Shown: piece after piece, positions 23,606 through 34,249 of the stretch
Position numbering within the stretch: position 1 is the stretch's first letter
Layout: every line of letters starts with the position of its first letter
NCBI GenBank assembly: GCA_947247005.1
Contig: OX365956.1
Span: 11,490,089 to 11,554,088, forward strand
Source: Spisula solida
Lineage: Eukaryota; Mollusca; Bivalvia; Venerida; Mactridae
Length of the DNA: 64,000 bases
Direction of reading: 5' to 3'
The notes under the pieces: model-generated
Databases searched by the model: none
The model's input: only the letters and a program-made list of their open reading frames with translations
What the model was told of the DNA's origin: nothing
Position numbers and translations under genes: made by a program

Positions 23606-26600
23606 TTACTGGTATAATGCATTTAGGAATTTGCAATTTTCTAATAAGAACTGAGGATACGAGCAAGTGCCAATGATACTCATTAAATGTTCGTCTGTAC
23701 GACCTAGTATGTATGCACACAATTTGTCTCTGTTTACATTATGCAAGTAGTTACTGAGAGCGACATTAAACTTTAAACGTGATGTGAGAAAATATTTCGT
23801 TCTGACAGAAATAACAGTTGGGTCTACACAGTCAAACAGTTTATGTTGGAGTTCATCTCTATAAGATGAGTTGCAATTGTAACAAATAGTCAATTCGGAA
23901 TGTTTGGTTGCACAGCATATCTTGACGAGATGTTTAATTATCACAAGGGAGTCTGGTCGTGCTTTAGCCACTTTCCAAGCGTTGCAAACAGTCAATGTAT
24001 CGTGCACCAGTTTGAAGCGCTCGAAGTCCGCACTTAGTAATTGTCTGTTTTTCCACTTATGACATTCGAATTCGAAAATGTTTTTCTTGCAGATGGTTTT
24101 CCATTGTAGCTTGTTAGGAAATGTTCCAATAATTGAGTAGTCAGTCCAGAAATTATGGAGATCGTACTTATAAAGAATATGTTCGAGATCTTTCATAAAT
24201 CCGGAATGTTTATTAGAGCCACACGTTTGATGCTGGAAGAATCTGTAGTTGAATAGTTTCGTCACTAAGTCAGTTGGATTCGATCTACATAAAGTTCCAA
24301 AGAATCTCAATTTTTGTAAGTCGATATAGGCTTGTAGAGACGTAATACCGAGAAGACCGGTGACCATGTCAGAGCGAGTGCGGTGTGGAAGTCCTTGGAT
24401 TCGTTTGAGACAGAAGTGGTGGGTAGATTCTAACTTTTTCATGTCGGAAATAGAAATATCATTCCAAAGTTCACATGCATATAGCGCTCTTGGTAAAACA
24501 CATGTGATATAAAGCTTGACAAGCGTTGTTGGACAAATTTCGTTGTTATCGCATAGACTGTTTATGATTGAAAATAGAGTCCCTCTCATAGATTGTCTGA
24601 TTGTGTCTACATCATACGGTTGTTTCCCTTTTATAGATTGGGTAATGCCCAAATGTTTGTATTGTTGTGCGCACATTATGTCTACGTTGCCGTAATTCAA
24701 CTGTATTTGAAGCGACGAGCGATTGTTTGTAGATGATGTTTTCATTAACATCGTCGCACACTTTGAGGCATTGTAATTATACCTCCACTGTGAAGCGTAT
24801 TTCTTGCATATTTCCAAGAGTTGGTCCAGTCCATTTCTAGTCAGTGATAATAATACAATATCGTCGGCTTGTGTTGGTGCACTGAGCTTGAGATCACAAA
24901 TTTTCAAACCATGGCATGACATTTGTAGTTTGTTCAAGAGTTCGTCGATGAATATTGTATAGTAGAAGGGTGCGCTTATGCTCCCTTATCTAGTACCTTG
25001 CATGATGCGAAATGGTTCTGACAAGTATCCATTCATATATACCCGACTAGACGAGTCTGTGAAAGAATCATGTATTATTCGGAGCATTTTGCCGCGTATC
25101 CCGAAGTGGTATAGTTTATACAAAAGTCCTGGTATCCACACTCTGTCGAATGCCGATCTGGCGTCTAGAAAGCAACAGTATAGAGGGCTGTTGCGTTCAC
25201 AACAGTAATTACGTGATTCCTGGAGGATAAAAGAAACCATTTTGCAGTCTTTCCCTTTCTGGAATCCGTGTTGCAGGTCGTTGAGTTTGGGTAGGAACGT
25301 TGCGTTTTCTATTCGCGTGAGTATAATTTTTTCAAACACTTTAGAAATCACTGGTAGGAGGGAAATGGCACGGTAGTTGTTTGGATCTGTTGCAGATTTC
25401 CCTTTACCCTTGTGTAGTGTAACCGTCAGTCCCGTTTTAAAGTTTGTAGGTAGGTATTCTTTCTCCAATATAGCATTGAATAATTTTGCTAACACATCTA
25501 AAAGTTTATTCCCGCCAAATTTCAAATGTTCGTAAGTCAAGTTATCGAGGGATCCACTTTTGTAATTAGGTAGTGAACGCACTATTGCTTTTACTTCGTC
25601 TTCTGTTACTTTGCATGACAATTGACTATTATTGGGCTGTTCACTGTCGTCAGAAAAGAAGTTTTGCACTGAATTTTCGACATTTGTTTTAAAATCATTG
25701 TCGTAATCTGGATCCTCAGAATACGAATATAGGGACTGAAAGTAAGTATGCCAGCCAGACAAAATCTCGTCTGTTGTTAAATACGTTGTACCACTGAATA
25801 TCATATTACATTGTTTCTGTTTCACTGTTGATCTTTTAGATTTGAGTAATTTCCAGAATGCATTCTGATCAATTTCAGCTGCTTTGTCTATACGGACCAA
25901 TTCCTCCTTTTCAAAGCGATGTGCTGCTTCCCGTAGTTGTCGACGAAAGATACGCTTATTTTCTTTGTACTGTTGATATAGCAGTCCATTTCGAGTCTTG
26001 CCGGCATTACACCAAGCATGCCAAGATGTCTTTATTTCATTATGTAGCTCTTTCAGAGTTTTTGTCCAGTAAGGTTTCAGGCACTTTTTGAACTTCCGTA
26101 AGTGTAATGTAGATTTAGCGGCGGCGGATATAGTGCTAACAAGTATGTCGTAATCTTCGTTTATATTGTCGAATTCTAACGGTTCCCTTTGAAGGTTTAT
26201 TGTTAATGTTTCCTTATATTGATTCAGATCCATATTGTTTTTCCACGAATAATTCACTTTAGCGAAAGGTTCAGCCTGGTTGGGGTTGTCTGTGGATGGA
26301 TTCACTAATAAAGTTAGCAGTATTGGAAGATGACGTGAAACATTCAATGGAGCGTCATCGTTGATACAACACTCAATTACTTCCGTTTGTAATAACTCGT
26401 CTATAAGTATGTGGTCAATCAGCGTGGGTTGATCTCCTGTGTACGGCACAAACGAATAGTTTGGTCCTTTACATAATTCCATGGATGTTATATCTACCAG
26501 ACTGTGTTTGTCTGCAAATTTAGTGAGATACAAGTTGCGGGATCGTTGTTTATAAGAAGTTGAGTTACGGAGAAATGTCCCATTGAAGTCTCCCATTATG

Positions 26601-27046
26601 ACAAGCTTTGACTGCGGACCATATGAATCACAAATATCGTTAAGTTTGTCCACTTCATCTTTGAATAAGTCTATCTTATGATTAGAACACGGCAAGTAAA
26701 CTTGCACAATAACTAATGTTTGATCACTTAAGCTTACTTTCATTGCGGTTAGCCTATCACTACCAATGTCTAAAATTTCTATCATGTTATGTAATGATTT
26801 GTGCCATAAGAAAGCGACACCACCTTTACCAATTCTCCTGTTATTGATTATTTTCGGATGTTCACAAATAGTCACGTGCGATTTGTAATTAGGATCAACA
26901 CTATCAAGAAGGTACGAACTATGTTCCAATAACCAATGTTCCGATATGCCACATATGGATATTTGCCTAGTAACAAGTTGTTCGAGCAAATAAGGTATAC
27001 CAGTCATTATGCCTGTCGCGTTCCATGTCATTAGTCGTAGTTCCAT
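23606..27046 (-). pseudogene. LINE ORF2 (endonuclease plus reverse transcriptase) with one in-frame TAA
   Basis: The frame runs 1147 codons including its final stop and is interrupted once, by TAA at 24988-24986; the halves 24986-27046 and 23606-24985 are in the same frame. The APE domain keeps TWNATGI, SEHWL, GDFNG, LIDHILID and SRHLP. RT motif A is FLDARSAFDRVW, and motif C is QADDIVLL, an ADD variant. The stop sits in motif B between GTR and GSISAPF, where relatives have Gln, so a single C-to-T change from CAA explains it. A CCHC-like C-terminal knuckle reads CYNC...H...C. Confidence 0.92.
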
Positions 27047-27055
27047 GAATAATGA

Positions 27056-28954
27056 TTAATCGACGTTCGCGTCGTTGTGACTACGGGGACCTTCATGATA
27101 TCGCTGGTGGCGCGCTGCGTAGTCCGACCTCTTCATCCACGGACGAACTGAAATTCCGTCTGGCCATGTGTCCGGATGTTCGATGACGTCACTATACTGT
27201 TCGTCCACAACAATTTGGGCAACCTGGCAATCAGTACGTCTAGTATAGAGGAATTTCACAGATTTACAGGGTATATCTAGACTATCCAGGAAATCATATA
27301 GTCCATCTTCATTACTGTCGAGGTCTATTCCATTAACAATGTATGATTTCGCTCTCTTGCGTATAACACCTTTGAATCGGACACGACTTTCAGTGTCAGT
27401 AGTATTGGATGTCACTCTAGCTTCAACTATAACTTCGTCGGTATTTTGAACATTTTGATTGTCACTTGGCAGCTCTCCAGTTATCATATGGGTATTCATG
27501 TTTTCAAAAATCGGTGTAGCGGTGTACTGAGCGCATTTCGTGAAGCTGTTAGAATGTACAGGACCAGATATATCAGTATGAAGAGATTTAGTTGAGTGCT
27601 CTTTCCTGTTAGCTTGAGGCTTCACTCGAGAATCGGCATCGACTGTAATAGTGTTAACTAGTGTCACCATTGAAGATCCAATAGTAGAACATAAATTTTC
27701 AAATTTCGTACCCAAATCTTTGGAGAGTTTATCGAACGAACGGTCGAAAGTCTCTAAATTTGTAGGAGGCTGTCGTTGTTCTATGTTTTTGAGTCGTATG
27801 TTCATCGATTTAATGGCACTATCGAAGTCATGTTTAAGGACGTTAGACTGTGTGCTAATGTCATCGTTCACTTTATCACTCATTTCTTTCAATTGAATTT
27901 TAAGCTTATTCTTGAGAGCCGATTCTTTATCGTTCATGTTTGTTAAGATCGAAGTATTGTCTCTCATCGAGGTTTTCAGAGAATTGATATCAGCAATTGT
28001 TGAGTACTTTGATTCATGAAGTTTTTGAATGCGGTTAGTCAATAAACGTAAACATTCCGATAGTCTGATAGAAGGATTTTGCTCTGAGGTACCATCTAGA
28101 TGCAGGTTAATATTATGTACGCAGTTTTCAAGTTCATTTTTTATTTCACCCATTTCTGTATTCATTTTATTACACATTTTGTCATATTTTTTGTCGTTTT
28201 CGGCTACTTCACGTTTCAGAATAGTTACATCTGCTTGGAGGAAGGCTAGAGTGTTTTTCATGTTCATCATGTCACTGTTACACATAGTGTTATTGTTCTG
28301 GGACAGGTCCATAGATTCCTGAGTATCCGTTTGTGATAAAAGGCGTTTTCTGTACAATTGACCTATGTCAGATATATTTCCATTAAGAAATTCTGCAAGC
28401 GAAAAGCAGTCGTTGGCAAACTTCGTCGACGCTGATTCCTTTCTCGTTTTTCGTCGGTCTTTAAGAATGCCTAGTGGCGCGTTATGGAACCTCTTGGCTT
28501 TCTTAGACAACTCGTTCCGGTATTGAGATATTAGCTCCTCTGACGAATCTGTTGCGTCTAAAATATGATTAATATAATCGTCTTTGGTAAGACCTTCCAA
28601 TTCATTGTCTAGTCGATCCGTAATAACGTCATCGAGCTGATAAGCCATGTGGCTTCTAGTGGTAACGGTGCTGTCGAGCGATGGTATATTTTGCTGTGCG
28701 CACTGAATTGCCCCGTTTCTATCCAAGGGCGGTGAAGTAAAATTCATTATTGGCGAAGGCTCAAGATTTATATAGTTGTGTCCCTTTGAATTGTTATAAT
28801 CCATTGTGTCTATATACGAACTGTCCATACCAAGTTCATCTGGATTAAATTCTGGTTCAATCATCATTGAGCAATTATCGGATAAACGGTTGTTGATTGT
28901 GTTTGTAACATCAATGGAAAGTATTTCACTATTTGTTTGAGGAAACTCGATCAT
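27056..28954 (-). CDS. LINE ORF1 protein, 632 aa
   Basis: An intact frame from an ATG at 28954 to TAA at 27056. The N-terminal third is acidic and polar. The middle (about 225-430) is rich in Lys, Glu and Asn with heptad-like spacing, consistent with a coiled coil. The C-terminal block (about 540-625) contains YIVNGIDLDSNEDGLYDFLD and DCQVAQIVVDEQY, a conserved globular segment in this LINE type that may bind nucleic acid. No zinc knuckles are seen. By analogy with other LINEs it would package element RNA; this is inference. ORF2 starts 10 bp downstream. Confidence 0.85.
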   Translation of the reverse strand: MIEFPQTNSEILSIDVTNTINNRLSDNCSMMIEPEFNPDELGMDSSYIDTMDYNNSKGHNYINLEPSPIMNFTSPPLDRNGAIQCAQQNIPSLDSTVTTRSHMAYQLDDVITDRLDNELEGLTKDDYINHILDATDSSEELISQYRNELSKKAKRFHNAPLGILKDRRKTRKESASTKFANDCFSLAEFLNGNISDIGQLYRKRLLSQTDTQESMDLSQNNNTMCNSDMMNMKNTLAFLQADVTILKREVAENDKKYDKMCNKMNTEMGEIKNELENCVHNINLHLDGTSEQNPSIRLSECLRLLTNRIQKLHESKYSTIADINSLKTSMRDNTSILTNMNDKESALKNKLKIQLKEMSDKVNDDISTQSNVLKHDFDSAIKSMNIRLKNIEQRQPPTNLETFDRSFDKLSKDLGTKFENLCSTIGSSMVTLVNTITVDADSRVKPQANRKEHSTKSLHTDISGPVHSNSFTKCAQYTATPIFENMNTHMITGELPSDNQNVQNTDEVIVEARVTSNTTDTESRVRFKGVIRKRAKSYIVNGIDLDSNEDGLYDFLDSLDIPCKSVKFLYTRRTDCQVAQIVVDEQYSDVIEHPDTWPDGISVRPWMKRSDYAARHQRYHEGPRSHNDANVD

Positions 28955-30043
28955 GCGTGACGGATTTTCAAACGTAATCTTCCCTTATTTGGCGCATTTT
29001 TCAAACGGGTACCCCACCCCGTTAGGTACACAGTCAAAAATAAAGTACATTGAAAGTCACAAAATCGACAGTTTCTGCATACCAGCACTTGTATGTGTGA
29101 AGTTAACCACAAGTCCAACACGTATACTTGTTTTCAGGCATAACAACCAGTTCAATCGCACGAAAATACAGTTTGTTGATCAGTCGATTCGATAACGTAT
29201 GTTCACACCGGAAGTCGGATGCGTTCCTCTATCATGTTTTCTCAACATTAAAAACCGTTATTATAAGCTGGTGCATCTAACTTGTTAAATTTAATGATTT
29301 TGTTTGCAAAACGTGTAAATGTTTGTGTACATTTTCTGATGATAGTCAACTCAGCCATCGAACAAACCGTTCAAAATAACAGTCGAAACGCTACAAGCGA
29401 TTTGTGAATAAAATAAATAAGCTTACTGTGTAATTTGTAAATCCCGTATATAGTTTATAAATCATCAAAAGTTTGGGAGGACAGAAGCACACGCCCCTGT
29501 GGGGAGCATAAATAAATCATGGACATGGGGTTTAAATACGACTGACTTCTTATTAGACTCTGTATACCAAAGTGTTTCCCTGTGCGCCCCAACAAGATCA
29601 AAGTATAAATACTCTGGTCGAAATGTCAGTGAAACGCGGACATAGGTACGGGAAGGTGATTAGAATATAGAAATGTACATGTATTTGGTTGGTCCGACAT
29701 AATGCAAGTTTCAGCCGAAATGAGCCAATTGCATTTATCCGACAACTGTTTTGTAAAATTCATGTTGACTCAATAATGTTCAAAATATGTGCACCCAGTA
29801 TGATAAAAGTATACACGCATCCTTTCACTATAACCTGAATATGACCATAGACAGATAAGCTGTCAGCAAGTGGCTTCTTTTTAATTCTGACGGTCCAGCT
29901 TATACAGGCATCCCTGTATATATTGCGTCGAAATGGTTTGACTAAATATGATCACAGAGTCATCCAGCCCCGTAGGCTGTCACGGAAGGTGAGACGCAGT
30001 CTGGTCAGAATATTTCTGTTGACGAACCAACAGGTTTATTAAC

Positions 30044-30258
30044 TAGGTCATTCAGCGTAGGCATTCCGCCTTTTGTTTGCTGAATCTTTTCTACTGGGTC
30101 ATTCAGCTAGTTATAATTTATTATACTTTTCGACAGCTTGGACTTTGGCGGATCTGCGCTTGTTTAGTTGGGCATTGTGCTTTGTATGTTTTTAATGTTT
30201 TCTGTGCTCGGCTGGTTACGTTGAGTGCTGCCTTCCCTGTCTGACTTAATATAATCTT
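30044..30258 (+). mobile_element. S-family short interspersed repeat, full copy (215 bp)
   Basis: It is flanked by TTAAC on both sides (30039-30043 and 30259-30263); U2 at 38375-38395 has the undivided site. It begins TAGGTCATTCAGC, contains GCTGAATC and GGTCATTCAGCT echoes, then TTCTGTGCTCGGCTGG, and ends GACTTAATATAATCTT. Other copies are at 22417, 36574 (same orientation), 34108, 41841, 43667, 50841 and 4583 (reverse). Confidence 0.85.
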
Positions 30259-30284
30259 TTAACATGTGTGACTACACTTGAAGG

Positions 30285-31006
30285 CGTTGCTGTTCGATCT
30301 CCAGTCGATACTGTTCAATAACAAAACGTTTTTCTTCAGTTTGTAGTCTTGCAGTTTTTATTTTAAGTTGTTCTCTCTCAATTGAAATAATGTCACTAAT
30401 TTTTCATACGAACTTGCAATAGATTTAAGAGCAGGGATTTTTCTCTTTCCACAAGGAAGAGGTTAAGATTCATCGTTAGTCTTCTCATGACGAAACAAAT
30501 TCCCGATGTTGGACGACGGATGGGATCTTGCTACTGACGGGGTTTCATGTCTCGACTAAGTCTGATCATACGGGGATAAATCAATCCCGTGTCCACAAGC
30601 TGAACGATTTTCTGTCTGAAGAACAGGGGCGGAATCTATTCCCCCGTTGAACCCTATAACTGCAGTATCTCCAAGAATCAACGCAGTTCCTCTGTTTCCG
30701 TCAATGGTGTGCATATGACATCTCGCTACAAGTCTTATTGAGTGTCTGTTTACATTTTACAGCCTTTCCTGATGTAATACTAGTCCACTCGTTCCATTTC
30801 GTTCGTACATCATCCGGCGTACGTACAATCTGTGAGACATCATTTACACCACTGATTATTTCTGACCACACCCTTTGCGTCTTATCCATTGTTACAACGT
30901 CACAGAATTTACTAAATATAACATTTTTATATTTGTTTACCTCTTGGGCTTTCAATTCCAAATAGTCTGGAGAGTGCCTTGGTTTCCGCCTTTTTGATTC
31001 AGCCAT
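30285..31006 (-). pseudogene. Myb/SANT-like DNA-binding protein relic, copy 1
   Basis: The first 101 codons (31006-30701) are open: a basic start (KRRKPRH) then KYKNVIFSKFCD, WSEIISGVNDV and DVRTKWNEWTS, the three-helix Myb/SANT-like pattern found in PIF/Harbinger accessory proteins and related host genes. Downstream, another frame continues with ILGDTAVIGFNGGIDS and, near 30300-30400, a Glu/Lys/Gln-rich coiled coil (EREQLKIKTARLQTEEKRF). Frameshifts separate the parts, so this copy is probably dead. It lies in U1. Confidence 0.7.
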
Positions 31007-33560
31007 GTTTATACCTCAATACAAAAATATCCGGTAAAAGAATACACAGCTCAATCTTTCATAATTAACGACGGAGTAAAGAACGAACGTCTGACAACAG
31101 CTTTCAATATACCCGCGCAAATCTCTCGTTAACAAATCTTTCAGTATTTTACTGTTCATTAAGGCTAAGTTAACGATAGTATCGAGATAGCAGGTCGACC
31201 GCCAACATTCATCACGATTAACTTTTCACTCGGCATAACATTTGTCCAATATGTAACCATGCTTAGACATTCCGGGAACATTTCATATGTTACTATTTGT
31301 TCGCTATCATCGTATAATCAGTTACGCTATCATAGACATGTGAAAAATTAGTTATTATAGTAAATTAAATTATTGTTAACAACATTGGAATGCCGTAATA
31401 AAGTACTAGTATTTAATACATGTTTGTGGCGTTTGGTTTTCCGTGGACTTAATCTATTATCACCACTGTTTTAAGTAATCGATTTCTTAATGTAAAAAAA
31501 CTGTATTTTCTGATATCAAGAAATGCATTTTCTGATATAAAAACTTTATTCTTGATATTAAAAAATCGTCTCTTGATATCAACTGACTACGTGATAACAT
31601 AAATAACTCGAAAATTGAATCAAGTCAAGTTTCGTTTTGTTTCAATGTCGAATTTGATGTTCAAAAAACAACAAAAACTTATCTTTATTGTCAAAACGAA
31701 TGTATAATTTCTTCAATAGCTTACCAATTAGGCACACTTGATACTATTCACCCTGAATGTTACTGTAATTTGCAAGGCCTTTTGTTCGCGCAAATTTACT
31801 TATTATATAACGAATGTACCGCATATATTTTATTTATTTTGTTTAACAAAACCTCTATTCGTATATCCAACAAACGTATTCTTTTAATTAATTTTGGACA
31901 ATAATTAGTATAAAAAGTCTGATAAGAATTTCTCGCAGCCATGACTAATATTGTTTTAATATTTATAGAAAATGAAGAAAAACAATTGGAAGATGACATG
32001 AACAACAATTAAACCTCGATATGTATTTCAGTTTCGTGCGGCAAACTGGAATTTTACTTTTACCTGTCTTGTTCGATCATAATCATATATTTGGTTCCTC
32101 CGTGTTGATTCATGTCCCAGTAAATACAGGCATATCGTACGGTGAAGAATGCCATGCAATATCCGAGTAATAATATCACATGCATAGTACTAAGCACAAT
32201 GGTTTTCAACGAAATCAAATACAGTAATTAGCGTTTTATGTCCATGCTGCATGTAGAGTGACGCAGTATCGGCGAATAAAAAGCTGCAAGTAGAGTTGTT
32301 AAATTAGTTTTGTTTTGTAGCCTGCAGTATGATACAGGTATATTAATTGAATACACGCATGCAACCATTTCTCTTCTATAAAGCACAATGTGGCAGAGAA
32401 TACATCAGTTTCAGTAACTATATAAGCTATATTACAACGACTTAAGTAATGTTTAAATTCGTTTTGGTAGGTCTTTTATTTTAGTTTCATATCGACCGTT
32501 CTCGGCGGATTTGACAAAACACATTTATTTCAAGCTATATAAAGAGATAAAGTATGTTTAAATCCACGTTGTTGGTTGGTCTTTATTCCAGTTTCATATC
32601 AAAGGTTCTTAACAGAGTTGACACAACACATTCATTGCAGATTGTGTGGCATTAATGTTTTAGCAATTGACACGCCAATTTTAAACATTGTCATTTGGAG
32701 ATACATTGTATACATTTCGAACTGGTAAGTTTCACATGAATATGTAATACAATGTACTACTTTGTTCATACACTGTAATATATTATTAGAGGTGCGCGGT
32801 ATTACCGATATACCGGTAAAAGTGGTATCATTTTCCCGCGGTTCGATACCGATATTTCATCAACATTATTCCTGCTTCTAATTATTTTGAAGTTACCTGT
32901 CTTAACGGCAAACTATACCACCACACAGTCATGCTTTCCCCATTGAAACCCATGGAATGACCATGCTACTGTAGTTACGTTCTCACAGTTGCTTGTTGTA
33001 CGTGTAGTCTAGCATCTTGAGCGTTCCCACTCAACGTAAGTTATTACTTTACATAGTCTTAATATCGCAGATTATACCTATAAACAATTGGTTTCTCTAT
33101 AGGTTTTAACAAAGGTTTAACAATGTACAATATCCTAGCAGAGTTGCCGTTCACTTCTCTCGTCAAACGTAACAGTCTTTACGTCAAAAAGCTACTTTAT
33201 GGAATAATATCAGTTACCGGAACATGCTCTAAAATTCACAAAAGACGTTGGTCAAGACATATCGCTTTTGTCAAGTTACGCATAACAAAAAAACTCAAAA
33301 AGTAGAGACCAGTTTGAATCAACAATTTCAAACGCGTCATTTACTGGAAAACAAACACGAGAGGGAACAAGACATTCAATTGCAACTGAACCTCAAAGGA
33401 AACTTTCATATTTTGGAGATTGCTTTTGTTAGAGTTATTTAAAATTTGTTAGGTCATACGTGTACGAATTTTAAAAAAGACGAAGTGATATAGTGAGCTA
33501 GCAACTTGGGCAAAACTCCCCCGGTTTTCACGTCATTTACATCATCCTCTTAACAAGATA

Positions 33561-34249
33561 ATTAAGCTCTCTTATTCAAGGCGTTAAAAAAAGAGCATTA
33601 GTCAAATCAGCTTAATTGTTATACATAATGGTGTCCTTCTACCAGAATACTGAATGCAAAATGTGATCCGAATCTTTTGATTTCACAAACCGGAACGAAC
33701 TGTCCTTACACCCTTTTTGTGATCATTCAGACATAGATACACATTGCGTGCAGACAGTACTACTGGGATTTTTCTATCAATGGCGTGATGAGTATAGGTC
33801 TGTAACAGTTCCACTTCCATCAACATATTATACTTACTTTGGAGATTTGTACAATGTAATTCAATTTGTGGTTAGACGCTTATTTCACATTCAGTTTGTG
33901 GTTTAATAGGGTTAATGTTCTAGTACGGTTATACAACAGATGGTAAAGGTCAACCGTGATTTTGTGCCGTGACTAATTTATGGAGTTGATTTCCCACATC
34001 AATGGGGAGGCACTTGCTTATGTATACCAAGTAGTACAGTATTAAGTTATCACGGAACAGGGGAAGTGATTGAATGCATGACCAAAAGAATATGACCATG
34101 CCTTATGAAAAAGATTATATTAAGTCAGACAAGGAAGGCAGCACTCAACTTAACCTGCCGAGCACAGAAAACATTAAAAACACACAAAGCACAATACCCC
34201 ACAGAAAACACGGCATCCCGTCCCGAAAGTCAGCCGCCTCAGTCAGCCT
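33561..34249. repeat. Duplicated segment D1
   Basis: It matches D2 (40270-41986) at roughly 97-98% by eye, starting ATTAAGCTCTCTTATTCAAG. D1 lacks the 1037-bp insertion present in D2 and has a 15-bp stretch near 33580 absent from D2. U2 follows directly after its last shared bases CAGTCAGCCT. Confidence 0.9.
34108..34200 (-). repeat. S-family repeat fragment in D1
   Basis: It begins AAAAGATTATATTAAGTCAG and includes CCGAGCACAGAAAACATT, the reverse complement of the 3' half of the 30044-30258 copy. The flanks are shared with the copy at 41841, so the two are duplicates of one insertion. Confidence 0.75.

Larger units (their letters stand above)
23311..29234 (-). mobile_element. Near-complete APE-type LINE (non-LTR retrotransposon), 5.9 kb
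   Basis: The boundaries come from the U1/U2 comparison: homology stops at 23310 and resumes at 29235. On the minus strand there is a roughly 280-bp 5' UTR, ORF1 (28954-27056), ORF2 (27046-23606, one internal stop) and a 295-bp 3' UTR ending in AATAAAG plus a short TA-rich tail. About 100 bp present in U2 (37467-37572) is missing at the insertion point. Clade not assigned; the ADD box and C-terminal CCHC knuckle place it among two-ORF APE LINEs. Confidence 0.9.
18477..31347. repeat. Repeat unit U1 (copy 1 of a duplicated unit, enlarged by insertions)
   Basis: U1 aligns in direct orientation with U2 (34249-39442) from TGATTTAG to CATAGACATGTGAAAAA with few mismatches by eye. Sequence in U1 absent from U2: about 19036-19345, 20807-22106, 23311-29234 (LINE) and 30044-30263 (S repeat). 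Subtracting these leaves about 5.1 kb, equal to U2. No terminal inverted repeats are visible at the unit edges. Confidence 0.9.

Noticed and set aside
24978..26091. Plus-strand open frames opposite LINE ORF2
   Set aside because: Antisense shadows of a well-supported minus-strand coding sequence.
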